Assembly: GCF_030268045.1 (NCBI RefSeq) | Contig: NZ_BSDC01000001.1 | Span: forward strand, 744,001 to 808,000 | DNA from: Geothrix edaphica | Lineage (GTDB): Bacteria; Acidobacteriota; Holophagae; Holophagales; Holophagaceae | Direction of reading: 5' to 3' | Length of the DNA: 64,000 nucleotides | Part shown: positions 26,966-35,412 of the stretch, piece by piece | How the letters are laid out: each line of letters starts with the position of its first letter | Position numbering within the stretch: the first letter of the stretch is position 1 | Notes under the pieces: model-generated | Seen by the model: only the letters and a program-made list of their open reading frames with translations | What the model was told of the DNA's origin: nothing | The model's database searches: none | Made by a program: the position numbers and the translations under genes

Positions 26966-27976
26966 CTACAGCACGACTTTCCGGCGGGCACCCTGGGGGG
27001 CCCGCTCCAGGTCGCGGAGGGACTTCTTCCAATGGGCTGCATCCAGGCCGGTGCCGATGACCACGGCCACGCAGGCCGTGGCGGTGCCATCCGCGAGGAG
27101 GGGCAGGGGCGAGATCTCCAGGCGCCCGTCCGCCAGCTGGAAGGCCCAGCGGTCGCTCCCGTCGTTGCGCGCGGCCCAGCCTGCGAAGACGCAGACGCCC
27201 TTGGCGCGCAGCAGCTCGCCGGATTCCGGCGGCGCCAGCAGCAGGGCCTCCAGGGCCGCGGGATCCACGGGATGGTCCCAGTGGAGCGTGAGGGAACGCG
27301 CCTCGGCGAAGCTGGTGCCGCCCGAGGCTTCCCAACCCTCGGGCACGGGGCGCAGGTCCCCGCGCCAGGGATCGGGGCTGCCCTCCGGGGCGACCCCGTG
27401 GCGCGTGGGGATCAGCGGAATGTGCCTGAAGGCCGAGCGCAGTTCGCCCTCCCAGGCCACGGCCGCCGAAGGATCGAGATCGACCTTGCTGAGGTGGATG
27501 AGGCTGGCCAAGGCCGCCTGCCGGTGGAGCAGGGGCTTGGTCTTCAGGTGGTCCACCGGGGCCAGGCAGGAGACCACCGTGAGCAGGCCCGCCAGCCGCA
27601 GGCGCCCGGCGAGGGCGGGTTCCACCTCCAGGTCCAGCAGGTCCGTGGGATCCGCCAGGCCCGTGGTCTCCAGCACCACGCGCTCGGGCCGCTGGCCTTC
27701 CGGCTGGTCGCACCAGGCCTGGAGGGTATCCACCACGTCGTTGCGGAGGCTGCAGCAGACGCAGCCGTTCACCAGGTTCTCCACGCCCGCCAGCTCGGGG
27801 CGCTCGGCGTCGACCAGGGTGCCGTCCACGCTGATGGCGCCGAACTCGTTGATGAGCACGGCCACCCGGCGGCCCGCGGCGACTTCGGCCTTGAGCAGGC
27901 GGTTCACCACGGTGGTCTTCCCGGCGCCCAGGGGGCCGGTGACGATGAGGACTTCGAGCAGGGCGCGATCAGACAT
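26966..27976 (-). CDS. CobW/COG0523-family GTPase (metallochaperone-like)
   Basis: A 336-residue G3E-family P-loop GTPase, likely a metal chaperone or metal insertase. Motifs: Walker A GPLGAGKTT (residues 14-22), INEFG switch, metal-binding CxCC in NGCVCCSLRND, ETTGLADP (Walker B region), and HLSKVDL where the base-recognition motif NKxD is SKVD. A CobW C-terminal domain follows (SLTLHWDHPVDPAALEALLL). GGAGGG lies directly against the ATG, too close to be ideal. It begins the minus-strand tex operon and diverges from waaA. The metal is unknown, as no zinc-box or cofactor-enzyme gene lies nearby. Confidence 0.88.
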   Translation of the reverse strand: MSDRALLEVLIVTGPLGAGKTTVVNRLLKAEVAAGRRVAVLINEFGAISVDGTLVDAERPELAGVENLVNGCVCCSLRNDVVDTLQAWCDQPEGQRPERVVLETTGLADPTDLLDLEVEPALAGRLRLAGLLTVVSCLAPVDHLKTKPLLHRQAALASLIHLSKVDLDPSAAVAWEGELRSAFRHIPLIPTRHGVAPEGSPDPWRGDLRPVPEGWEASGGTSFAEARSLTLHWDHPVDPAALEALLLAPPESGELLRAKGVCVFAGWAARNDGSDRWAFQLADGRLEISPLPLLADGTATACVAVVIGTGLDAAHWKKSLRDLERAPQGARRKVVL

Positions 27977-28021
27977 CCCTCCATGATGCCGCCAGGGGCC
28001 GAAATATGAGAGCGTGGAGCC

Positions 28022-29299
28022 GTGGATCTCCTCGACTTCAGCTACCTGGCGACTGTCTCCCTGGTGGGGGCCGTGGCGCGGGCCTGCGCCCGGGGCCTGC
28101 CCGGGGCCTGGCGGCTCCGGCTGGAGGCGGAGGTTCCGGACCTGCCCGAGGGGCGCTGGATCTGGCTGCACGCGGTGAGCGTCGGCGAGCTGCTGCTGGC
28201 GGACGGCCTGGTGGCGCGCCTGCGTGAGGCGGGGCACCGCGTCCACGTCAGCACCGGCACTCCGGCGGGCATGGACCTGATGGCCCGCCGGCTGCCGGAC
28301 TGGAACGATGGCACGGGGCGGGTCAGCGGCGGCCCCTTCCCCCTGGATGATCCCGCAGGGCTGGAGCCCTTCCTCCGCCACGCCCCCGCCGCCTTCATCG
28401 CCCTGGAGACGGAGCTGTGGCCGGGCCTGTTCCGGGCCCTCGAGGTTCGCGGCATCCCGCGCATCGTGGTGAACGGCCGGCTCACGGAGCGGTCCCTCCG
28501 GCGGGGCGGTCCCTGGCTGCGGCGGGCGGCCTCGCGCCTGAACCTGGTGGCGGCCCGGGACGAAGCCAGCGCCGGGGCCTTCCGGCGCCTGGGGGCGCCG
28601 GAGGTGCAGCTCGGCGGCAACCTCAAGGCGGACCTTCCGCCGCCGCGCCCCCTGCATGCCGGCTGGGAGAACCTGCGGAAGGCCTGGGCGGCCCGGCCGG
28701 TGGTCGTGGCCGGGAACACGGTGGACGGTGAGGAGGACCTGCTGATCGGAGCCTGGCGGTCGGTGCGGGCACAGGTTCCGGGCCTGCGCCTCATCCTGGC
28801 CCCGCGTCAGCCCCGCCGCTTCGAGGCGGTGGCCGGCCTCCTGGCTGGCCAGGGCCTCGCCTTCCGGCGCGCTTCCGCGGGCTGGCCCGCCCCGGCCGCC
28901 TGGTCGGCGGTGGACGTGCTGCTCCTCGATACCCTCGGGGAGCTCTCGGCCGCCTATGCCGAAGGCACGGTGGCCCTGGTGGCTGGAGGATGGGCCGCCG
29001 AAGGGGGGCACAATCCGCTGGAACCCGTCCGGGCGGGAGTACCCGCGCTCGTGGGACCGGGCTTTGCCAATTTCGGGGACCTGGTGCCGCCGCTGCGCGA
29101 GGCGGGCCTGCTCCAGGTGGTTGAGGCGCCGGATCTCGCCCGGACCCTGGCCGAGACCCTGGCCTCCGCGTCCCTGCGCCCGCAGGGCCCGCTCCCGCTG
29201 CCTGAGTCCCTGCGGGGCACCCTTGACCGCACCCTCGGCCTGCTCGCGCCGCGCCTGGCGTTTCCGGCGGAGGCCCCCGGCAGGCCGGTGACCTTCTAG
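28022..29299 (+). CDS. waaA: 3-deoxy-D-manno-octulosonic acid (Kdo) transferase
   Basis: A 425-residue GT30 enzyme that transfers Kdo from CMP-Kdo to lipid A precursor at the inner membrane. A hydrophobic N-terminal helix is followed by WIWLHAVSVGELLLADGL, matching the HAxSVGE motif whose Glu is catalytic. Further on are ALETELWPGLF, GNLKAD, VVAGNTVDGEED and GGHNPLEPVRAGVPAL, all characteristic. The start is GTG 28022; no strong Shine-Dalgarno is visible. It diverges from the GTPase gene with 45 bases between the starts. Presence of this gene supports an LPS-bearing outer membrane. Confidence 0.93.
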   Translation: MDLLDFSYLATVSLVGAVARACARGLPGAWRLRLEAEVPDLPEGRWIWLHAVSVGELLLADGLVARLREAGHRVHVSTGTPAGMDLMARRLPDWNDGTGRVSGGPFPLDDPAGLEPFLRHAPAAFIALETELWPGLFRALEVRGIPRIVVNGRLTERSLRRGGPWLRRAASRLNLVAARDEASAGAFRRLGAPEVQLGGNLKADLPPPRPLHAGWENLRKAWAARPVVVAGNTVDGEEDLLIGAWRSVRAQVPGLRLILAPRQPRRFEAVAGLLAGQGLAFRRASAGWPAPAAWSAVDVLLLDTLGELSAAYAEGTVALVAGGWAAEGGHNPLEPVRAGVPALVGPGFANFGDLVPPLREAGLLQVVEAPDLARTLAETLASASLRPQGPLPLPESLRGTLDRTLGLLAPRLAFPAEAPGRPVTF

Positions 29300-29322
29300 T
29301 ATCCTGGGAACACGGAGCCCCC

Positions 29323-30234
29323 ATGAACCGCCGCGGGACGCACATCCTCCTGATCGATGACGACCTGGCCGTGCTTGAGATGGTCCAGACAGCCCTGTCC
29401 CACTACGGCATGGAGGTCCATGCCTATCCCGATGCGGCGCAGGCCATGGAGCTCCTCCACAATCCGAACGCGCCGGCATTCGACATGGTGCTCAGCGACA
29501 TCAACATGGAGGGGATGGACGGGTTCGATGTGATCCACAAGGTGAAGGCGACCCATCCCCACCTGCCGGTGGCGCTCATGACGGGCCAGGCCTCGATGGA
29601 CTACGCCATCCAGGCCATGCGGTTCGGCGCCTCCAACCTGTTCATGAAGCCCATCGCCCTCCGGGACCTGGTGCAGAGTGTGTTCCACCTGGTGGACCTG
29701 CACCGGGATTTCCGCAAGGCCGACGATGGCCTGCGGGGCCTGGTGAACGAGCGGCGGCATTTCCTGTTCCGCTCCGACGAGCTGGACATTCCGAGCCTCA
29801 TGCACCACCTCACGGACCGGCTCGTGCCCATGGGATTCGCCTCCGCCAGCAACATCGACGTCATCGCCATGGCCATCCACGAGGCGCTGGTGAACGCCCT
29901 GGAGCACGGGAACCTCGACCTGGACTCGCGCCTCAAGGGGGATCTCTTCGCCGAGGAGGATCCCTATGCCGCGCTCCGCGCCAAGCGCATGGCGGATCCC
30001 CAGTACGCGGGGCGGCTGGTGGAAGTGCGTCTGGCCATGGACACCGAGCGGTTCGAGGTGGAGATCAGCGACGAGGGCCAGGGCTTCGACGCCAGCCGGC
30101 TCTCCCCCCCCCAGCCCGATTCCGAGATGGCCCCGCATTGCGGCCGCGGCCTACCCCTCATCCTCCTCGTGATGGACGAAGTCCACTTCAACGAGAAGGG
30201 GAACCAGGTGCGGCTGGTCTTGCGAAGAAAGTGA
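29323..30234 (+). CDS. Response regulator fused to HATPase (anti-sigma-type) domain
   Basis: A 303-residue cytoplasmic protein. Residues 5-125 form a receiver domain: acidic Asp12-Asp14, phosphoacceptor Asp59 in LSDINMEGMDG, Thr in VALMTGQ and Lys in LFMKPI. The C-terminal part (about 150-303) is a GHKL ATPase of RsbW/serine-kinase type: N-box AIHEALVNALEHGN, G1 ISDEGQGFD and GRGLPLILLVMDEV. No dimerisation/His box is seen, so it is not a hybrid histidine kinase; phosphorylation probably controls an anti-sigma-like or serine-kinase output. No partner phosphatase or anti-anti-sigma gene is adjacent. A terminator follows at 30256. Confidence 0.88.
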   Translation: MNRRGTHILLIDDDLAVLEMVQTALSHYGMEVHAYPDAAQAMELLHNPNAPAFDMVLSDINMEGMDGFDVIHKVKATHPHLPVALMTGQASMDYAIQAMRFGASNLFMKPIALRDLVQSVFHLVDLHRDFRKADDGLRGLVNERRHFLFRSDELDIPSLMHHLTDRLVPMGFASASNIDVIAMAIHEALVNALEHGNLDLDSRLKGDLFAEEDPYAALRAKRMADPQYAGRLVEVRLAMDTERFEVEISDEGQGFDASRLSPPQPDSEMAPHCGRGLPLILLVMDEVHFNEKGNQVRLVLRRK

Positions 30235-30255
30235 TGTTCTCCGGCCGAAGGCCGT

Positions 30256-30291
30256 ACATGCAAAACGCCGGCACGCCGGCGTTTTGCATGT
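30256..30291. terminator. Bidirectional terminator hairpin
   Basis: Perfect inverted repeat with 17-base arms (30256-30272 and 30275-30291). It contains a GCCGGC core flanked by AAAAC on one side and GTTTT on the other, so it can work on both strands. It lies between the convergent receiver-HATPase gene and thioredoxin. Confidence 0.85.
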
Positions 30292-30306
30292 GGAGAAAAG
30301 CATCAA

Positions 30307-30627
30307 TTAGAACGCACTCTCCACGAAGGCCTTCAGCTGGGGCTTCGGCTGGCCGCCGATGAGCTTGTTCACGGGTTTGCCGTCCTTGAACACGATCAGG
30401 GTGGGGATGCTCATGATGCCGAACTGGCCGGCGACCTGGGGGTTCTCGTCCACGTTCATCTTCACGAACTTGGCCTGGCCCTTCATCTCGGCGGCCAACT
30501 CGTCCAGGACGGGGGCGATCATCTTGCAGGGGCCGCACCAGGGGGCCCAGAAATCCACGAGGGTGACACCCTGGGCGACGGCCTGGGGGAACTCGGCGTC
30601 AGTGATGTGGGCGACAAGGTCGGACAT
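30307..30627 (-). CDS. trxA: Thioredoxin
   Basis: A 106-residue thioredoxin with the active site WAPWCGPCK (Cys31, Cys34), the buried Asp in LVDFW, and the cis-proline segment SIPTLIVFKDG. It reduces protein disulfides in the cytoplasm. AAGGAG precedes the ATG by 6 bases. It is transcribed leftward towards the shared terminator. The cyclic-nucleotide-binding gene lies 26 bases upstream and may be co-transcribed. Confidence 0.97.
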   Translation of the reverse strand: MSDLVAHITDAEFPQAVAQGVTLVDFWAPWCGPCKMIAPVLDELAAEMKGQAKFVKMNVDENPQVAGQFGIMSIPTLIVFKDGKPVNKLIGGQPKPQLKAFVESAF

Positions 30628-30653
30628 GGGAACTCCTTTCAAGTTCGGGGTCT

Positions 30654-31148
30654 TCAGGGGACGGGGAGGGGGCCGCCGGGATTGGCTCCCCCCCACTGGG
30701 CGATGGTGAAGATGCTCATGTAGCGGTCGTTGGTCTCCCGCAGGCGCTGGGCCAGCACTTCACAGAGGGCGTAGAGGATCTTGAGGGCGACCTTGTGCTG
30801 CACCTCGATGAGGGAGCGCAGGTCCTGGAGGGGGATGAAGAACAGCTCCGAAGGCTCGTTGGCGATGGCATCGGCGGCCCGGGCGGCGAGATCGATGAGG
30901 GCCATCTCCCCGAAGAAGGCCGGCGGCTCCAGCACGGCCAGGGCCTCCTCGCCGGTGGTGCTCCGCTTGGAGATGCGCACCGAGCCCTTGAGCACGATGA
31001 ACAGGCCATCCCCGGCATCGCCCTCCCGGAAGATCACCTCGCCGGCCTTGACCTGGCGCACCTGGCCGATCATCAGGATCTGGGCGCGCTCCGCCTCGTC
31101 CAGGTTCCGGAACAGGGGCGAGCGGGTCAGGAAGAGGGTGTCGATCAC
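30654..31148 (-). CDS. Cyclic nucleotide-binding domain protein
   Basis: A 164-residue single-domain protein. RNLDEAERAQILMIGQVRQV opens a cNMP-binding fold, with GEVIFREGDAGDGLFIVLKG and the phosphate-binding-cassette region PPAFFGEMALIDLAARAAD. The FGEM is kept, but the usual RTA is RAA. No helix-turn-helix follows, so it is not a Crp-type regulator; it ends with a helix and a short Pro/Gly tail. Start GTG 31148 overlaps the ribBX-type stop (GTGA). It may sense cAMP-like ligands or be a structural module. Confidence 0.8.
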   Translation of the reverse strand: MIDTLFLTRSPLFRNLDEAERAQILMIGQVRQVKAGEVIFREGDAGDGLFIVLKGSVRISKRSTTGEEALAVLEPPAFFGEMALIDLAARAADAIANEPSELFFIPLQDLRSLIEVQHKVALKILYALCEVLAQRLRETNDRYMSIFTIAQWGGANPGGPLPVP

Positions 31149-32260
31149 TGCCGATCCGTTGGGGGCTGGTCCTGGGATGGTTCCAGAGGCACGTGGGCGC
31201 AAAGGTCGAGACCGAAGCCACGGAGGCCAATGTACTTGGTTTCATGGCGGCTGAGGAGGCGCATTTTTCCAACGCCCAGCTGGCGCAGGATCTGGGCGCC
31301 CACGCCGAAGTCGCGATCGTTCATGACCTGGGGCTGGGTGTGGCCCTCTTCGGCCACCCCGGGCGTGTGGGCATGGCGGCGCAGGTAGACCAGCACGCCC
31401 CGGCCCTCCTTCGAGATGGCGGCCATGGCCTTCTGGAAGAGGCCGGTCTCGAAGCCGTGCAGGTCGTCCGGCAGGGTCTCGACATGGACCCGCACCAGGG
31501 GCGGGTCGCCGCCCAGATCGCCCAGCACGAAGGCCAGGTGGCTGCCCCCGTCCAGCAGGCTCTGGAAGCGGTGGACCTTCAGCGCGCCCCACTGACTGGC
31601 CATGGTGCGGACTTCGAGGGGGGCCACCAGGGGCTCCTGCCGGAGCCGGTAGGCCACGAGATCCGCCACGGTCACGAGCGGGAGGCCGTGCTGGCGGCAG
31701 AAGGGGACCAGGTCCGGCACCCGGGCCATGGTGCCGTCGTCCTTCATGATCTCGCAGATGACGCCGCTGGGGTGCAGGCCCGCCAGGCGCGCCAGGTCCA
31801 CGCTGGCCTCGGTCTGGCCCGTGCGGGTGAGCACGCCGCCGGGACGGGCCCGCAAGGGGAAGACATGGCCGGGCTTCACGAAGTGCTGGGGCTTGGCGTC
31901 CGGGGCGATGAGGGCCTGGATGGTGCGGGCCCGGTCCTGGGCGCTGATGCCCGTGGTGGTGCCCTCCCGGGCCTCCACGGAGACGCAGAAGGCCGTCTCG
32001 AAGGGGCTGGTGTTGTCCCGGACCATGAGCGGGATCTGGAGCCGGTCCAGCACTGGGCCTTCGAGGGCCGCGCAGATGAGGCCCCGGCCGAAGGTGGCCA
32101 TGAAGGCGATGGTCTCCGGCGTCACGTGCTCGGCGGCCAGGGTGAGGTCGCCCTCGTTCTCGCGGTCCTCGTCATCGACCACCACCACCATGCGGCCCTG
32201 CCGGATGGTGTCGATGGCCTCCTCGATGGAGGCGAAGGGGGAGTCGGGGCGGGTGCTCAT
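31145..32260 (-). CDS. RibBX-type 3,4-dihydroxy-2-butanone-4-phosphate synthase
   Basis: A 371-residue protein shaped like bifunctional RibBA. Residues 1-205 are DHBP synthase (riboflavin pathway, ribulose-5-phosphate to the four-carbon unit) with intact DDEDRENEGD (29-38), FVKPGHVFPLRA, RTGQTEASVDLARLAG and ICEIM. The C-terminal GTP cyclohydrolase II fold is recognisable (NDRDFGVGAQILRQLGV, RGFGLDL). However, the zinc-binding segment reads VHVETLPDDLHGFETG with none of the three cysteines, and the YLRQEGRGIGL active site reads YLRRHAHTPGV. The second domain should therefore be inactive. GAGGGG precedes the ATG. A separate ribA would be needed elsewhere. Confidence 0.88.
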   Translation of the reverse strand: MSTRPDSPFASIEEAIDTIRQGRMVVVVDDEDRENEGDLTLAAEHVTPETIAFMATFGRGLICAALEGPVLDRLQIPLMVRDNTSPFETAFCVSVEAREGTTTGISAQDRARTIQALIAPDAKPQHFVKPGHVFPLRARPGGVLTRTGQTEASVDLARLAGLHPSGVICEIMKDDGTMARVPDLVPFCRQHGLPLVTVADLVAYRLRQEPLVAPLEVRTMASQWGALKVHRFQSLLDGGSHLAFVLGDLGGDPPLVRVHVETLPDDLHGFETGLFQKAMAAISKEGRGVLVYLRRHAHTPGVAEEGHTQPQVMNDRDFGVGAQILRQLGVGKMRLLSRHETKYIGLRGFGLDLCAHVPLEPSQDQPPTDRQ

Positions 32261-32363
32261 AGACCCCTCAGCATCGCTCAGGAGGACCCGGGGGGGAAGG
32301 GCGCACTCCGTGGTAAGGTTGAACATCTCTTATAGGCCTTTATTTTCCCGAGAGGAACGACCC
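32261..32363. promoter_or_regulatory. Divergent promoter region, ribBX / DUF4388
   Basis: About 100 bases between divergent starts, including a small AT-richer patch (about 32325-32348). Promoters for both genes must lie here or overlap the coding ends. No FMN riboswitch fold is evident, since there is too little space and no recognisable conserved box. Confidence 0.35.
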
Positions 32364-33386
32364 ATGTCCCAGGGTGTGATCCAAGGCTCCATGCGCGAGG
32401 CGCCGCTGCCCGACATCATCCAGCTCGTGAGCCAGGGTGGGAAATCGGGGTGCTTCCATGTGCAGCAGGAGGCCTCCCGCGCACGGATCTACCTCAAGGA
32501 CGGGCGGATCATCCACGCCGTCACCCCCACGGGCGAGGGCTTCGAGGCCCTCATGGAGGTGGCGCTCTGGCTCGACGGCAGCTACCGGTTCGAGGAGCTG
32601 GTGCCCGACGTGCCGTCCACCATCACCAAGCCCAATGCCTCCATTCTCATGGAGCTGGGGCGGCGCATGGACGAGTGGCGCGTCATCAGCCAGAAGATCC
32701 CCTCCGTGGACCTCTATCCCGCTTCCACCTTGCTGCCCGGGGAGACGCCGCACGGCGTGAACACCCGGGAGGCGCGGGTGCTGGCCCTGTCCACGGGCTA
32801 CTACAGCGTGGCCGAGGTGGCCGAGGCGATGCAAAAGCCCGTCCTCACCACCGCCAAGGACCTCTACGGTCTGGTGATGGCCGGCCATGTGGTGCTGAAG
32901 GGCATCCGCTCCGGCAAGCCGCCCAAGGTTGAGGCCCCCGCCGCGACTGAACCCGCGCCGGCGCCGACGACGGCGGCCGTCCGGGAGGAACTCCCGGCCT
33001 TCGCGCCCCCCCCGCCGGGCTCTGTGGGCTTCCCCGAGGGCCAGGATCCCCTGCCTGAAACAATCGGTGGCGGATTCGCCGCGGCCGTGCCGCCGCCCGC
33101 GCCGGCCAAAGCCGCGCCGGTGGATGATCCCCAGCGCATGGTCAAGCTCATGAACTTCACCCAGCGCATCGCCCAGGCGGCCAAGATGGTGCTGCCTGAA
33201 CCCCAGCACGAGATGGTGAACCGGCTCCAGGCCAAGGCCACCCAGCAGATCATTTCCGGCGACGGTCCCGAAGCGGTGAAGAACCTCGCCCTGGCCATCA
33301 GTCGCGGCGCGGTGGATGCCGGATGCGACGCCGACATGGTGCGCACCCTGAACACCCACCTCAAGGCGCTGTTCGCCACCAAGTAG
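32364..33386 (+). CDS. DUF4388 domain protein
   Basis: A 340-residue cytoplasmic protein. Residues 1-110 match DUF4388 (a PATAN-like domain common in Deltaproteobacteria and Acidobacteriota regulators): QGSMREAPLPDIIQLVSQGGK, CFHVQQEASRARIYLKDGRI, then FEALMEVALWLDGSYRFEE. A helical, winged-helix-like part follows (about 125-185: ALSTGYYSVAEVAEAM). Next is a Pro/Ala linker (about 190-250) and a C-terminal helical segment (MVKLMNFTQRIAQAAKMVLP). ATG 32364 has GAGG upstream. Its role is probably regulatory, but no target is known. The lipoprotein gene follows after 9 bases. Confidence 0.8.
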   Translation: MSQGVIQGSMREAPLPDIIQLVSQGGKSGCFHVQQEASRARIYLKDGRIIHAVTPTGEGFEALMEVALWLDGSYRFEELVPDVPSTITKPNASILMELGRRMDEWRVISQKIPSVDLYPASTLLPGETPHGVNTREARVLALSTGYYSVAEVAEAMQKPVLTTAKDLYGLVMAGHVVLKGIRSGKPPKVEAPAATEPAPAPTTAAVREELPAFAPPPPGSVGFPEGQDPLPETIGGGFAAAVPPPAPAKAAPVDDPQRMVKLMNFTQRIAQAAKMVLPEPQHEMVNRLQAKATQQIISGDGPEAVKNLALAISRGAVDAGCDADMVRTLNTHLKALFATK

Positions 33387-33395
33387 GCGGTTTCC

Positions 33396-34481
33396 ATGAT
33401 CCGACGTCTCCTTTCGGGCCTCCTGGCCTCGGTCCTCCTGCTGGCCCTGGGATGCAAGGAGCCCGACGGCAGCTCCGGAGGCACCGCGGGCGTCGCTCTC
33501 TATGCCTACGACAGCACCACGAGCGCGATCTTCGTCTGGACCGACCTGAGCGCTCTGTACGACGGCGCGGGCGCGACAGTCGCTCCGACCAAGACGATCA
33601 CGTCCTCCGTGTTCAGCAGCAAGATCACCAGCCTGGCCTGGGGCGGGCTCTGCTTCGACCGGCAGAACGGGCACCTCTACATGGTCTCGGACACCGGCAC
33701 CATCGTGCGGGTGAGCAACATCCGCACGCAGAGCGGGGACGTCGCCAGCTCCGAGGTGGTCTCCTTCAGCCTCGCCAGCACGGGCCGCCTTTCCAGCTCC
33801 ACCTTCGGGCAGGCGAGCCTGGACCCCCAGACCGACACCCTCTACATCACCGAGAACGGCAGCAGCGGCACCCAGATCTGGGTCGTCAGCAACGCCAGCA
33901 CCCAGCCGCAGAGCGCCACGATCGCGCTGCAGGCGCTGATGGCCAGCGGGGATAGCGGGGGGACGGGGGTCGCCTCCGCCTCAGGATCGGTCTACGCCTT
34001 CATGCTGTCCGGCGACCCCGTGGGGACTGTGACGACCTACACGGGGCCGCGCCTCCGCAAGGGAACCTCCTCCGGCTTCTTCGCCGCCAGCACGATCATC
34101 GGGCCCTCGACCCTTCTCGGGCAGTACGGGTCCCTCGCCCTCGATACGGGGAACGGCTATCTTTTCGTGGCCCGCCACAACACCGATGCGGGCGCCTCGA
34201 CCGCGCCCATCGAGGTCTTCACCACCGGCGTGTTCGGCCAGGCCTACGATCAGCCGCCCACCGCCACCCTGGGGAGCGCCACGGACCAGGCGGACCTACG
34301 GGTCATCGCCCATGCCGGCACCAAGGACTGGCTGGTGGGCCTGCGGGGGAACGGCGCCACGGCGTACGACACCATCTACCTCTGGAAGTCTCCTTTGGGC
34401 GGGACGGCGGCGAAGGCCATCACCCCCTCGCCCGCCACCTCTCTGTTCAAGGGCGTGGCCGTGGACGGGAACGCCTCGTGA
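33396..34481 (+). CDS. Beta-propeller-like lipoprotein, hypothetical
   Basis: A 361-residue lipoprotein: signal peptide and lipobox LLLALGCKEPDG (Cys20). Mature repeats such as GLCFDRQNGHLYMVSDTGTI, ASLDPQTDTLYITENG and SLALDTGNGYLFVARHN recur at 40-60-residue intervals, as in NHL- or WD-like beta-propellers. No catalytic motif is seen. Its stop overlaps the ftsX GTG by 4 bases, so the two are co-translated. It might be a periplasmic partner of the membrane protein, which is inference from coupling only. Confidence 0.7.
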   Translation: MIRRLLSGLLASVLLLALGCKEPDGSSGGTAGVALYAYDSTTSAIFVWTDLSALYDGAGATVAPTKTITSSVFSSKITSLAWGGLCFDRQNGHLYMVSDTGTIVRVSNIRTQSGDVASSEVVSFSLASTGRLSSSTFGQASLDPQTDTLYITENGSSGTQIWVVSNASTQPQSATIALQALMASGDSGGTGVASASGSVYAFMLSGDPVGTVTTYTGPRLRKGTSSGFFAASTIIGPSTLLGQYGSLALDTGNGYLFVARHNTDAGASTAPIEVFTTGVFGQAYDQPPTATLGSATDQADLRVIAHAGTKDWLVGLRGNGATAYDTIYLWKSPLGGTAAKAITPSPATSLFKGVAVDGNAS

Positions 34482-35407
34482 CCGGGCTCCGCCTGCTGGG
34501 CCTGCTGGCCCAGGACGTGCTGCGGGACCTCTTCCGCCACCGGGGCCAGTACCTGCTGGCGGTGCTCACCCTGGCCTCGGGCCTCCTCCTGGCGGGCGGC
34601 GGCCTGCTGCTGGTGGAGAGCCTGGACCGCTTCGTGGGGCGCCTGGAGGACATGGCCAAGGTCGTGGTCTACGCGGCGGACGGCAAGAATCTCGATGAGG
34701 CGGAGGCCCGGCTCCGGCGCGATCCCCGCTTCCGCGAGGTGCGCCGCGTGCCCGCGGCCGAGAACCGCCAGCGGTTCCAGGCCGCCACCCGCGAGGCCGG
34801 CCTGCTGCTGGAGAGCGCGGGGCAGGAGGCCCTGCCCGAAAGCCTGGAGCTGAGCCTCCGCCAGGATCTGGCCGAAGGTGCCAGGGCCGTGGAAGTGGGC
34901 GCGAGCCTGCGGGGCCTTCCGGGAGTGGGGGACGTGGTGGCGGACCAGGAGCGGCTGGAGCAGATCCAGCACATGGCCCGCATGCTGCGTTCGGCCCTGG
35001 CCAGTCTCGGCGCCGTGCTGCTGGTGGCGGCGGGCTTCGCCACGGGCAATGTCATCCGCATGAGCATCCTGGCCCGCGAAGAGGAGATCGCCATCATGCG
35101 CCTGGTGGGGGCCTCTGAAAGCTTCATCCGCACGCCCCTGGTGCTGGAGGGCGCGGCCCTGGGTCTGGGCGGCAGCCTGCTGGCCCTCCTGGGCCTCTTC
35201 GGCCTGTGGCTGCCCATTTCCCGGGGCATGGGCGGCCTGTCGCCCTTGCTGGTGGACCTGGCGCGGCTGGGCTTCTTCTCGGCTGGCAGCATGGCCCTGC
35301 TGGCCTTCGTGGGCGCCGTCACCGGCGCCCTGGGCGCCCTGTGGGCCTTCTGGACCACCCGCCGCGCCCAGCGCGCCGAAGCGGCACTGATGGAGAGCGC
35401 GGGCTAG
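34478..35407 (+). CDS. ftsX: Cell-division ABC transporter permease FtsX-like
   Basis: A 309-residue FtsX-family membrane protein. Layout: cytoplasmic N-terminus, TM1 (about residues 22-46, LLAVLTLASGLLLAGGGLLLV), a periplasmic domain with VVVYAADGKNLDEAEARLRR, then three TM helices near 165-190, 220-242 and 262-290. The coupling segment ILAREEEIAIMRLVGASESF is strongly conserved in FtsX. It transmits FtsE ATPase activity to periplasmic amidase activators at the division site. The start is GTG. The usual ftsE partner is not next to it; the upstream gene is a lipoprotein instead. Confidence 0.85.
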   Translation: MTGLRLLGLLAQDVLRDLFRHRGQYLLAVLTLASGLLLAGGGLLLVESLDRFVGRLEDMAKVVVYAADGKNLDEAEARLRRDPRFREVRRVPAAENRQRFQAATREAGLLLESAGQEALPESLELSLRQDLAEGARAVEVGASLRGLPGVGDVVADQERLEQIQHMARMLRSALASLGAVLLVAAGFATGNVIRMSILAREEEIAIMRLVGASESFIRTPLVLEGAALGLGGSLLALLGLFGLWLPISRGMGGLSPLLVDLARLGFFSAGSMALLAFVGAVTGALGALWAFWTTRRAQRAEAALMESAG

Positions 35408-35412
35408 GCGAT

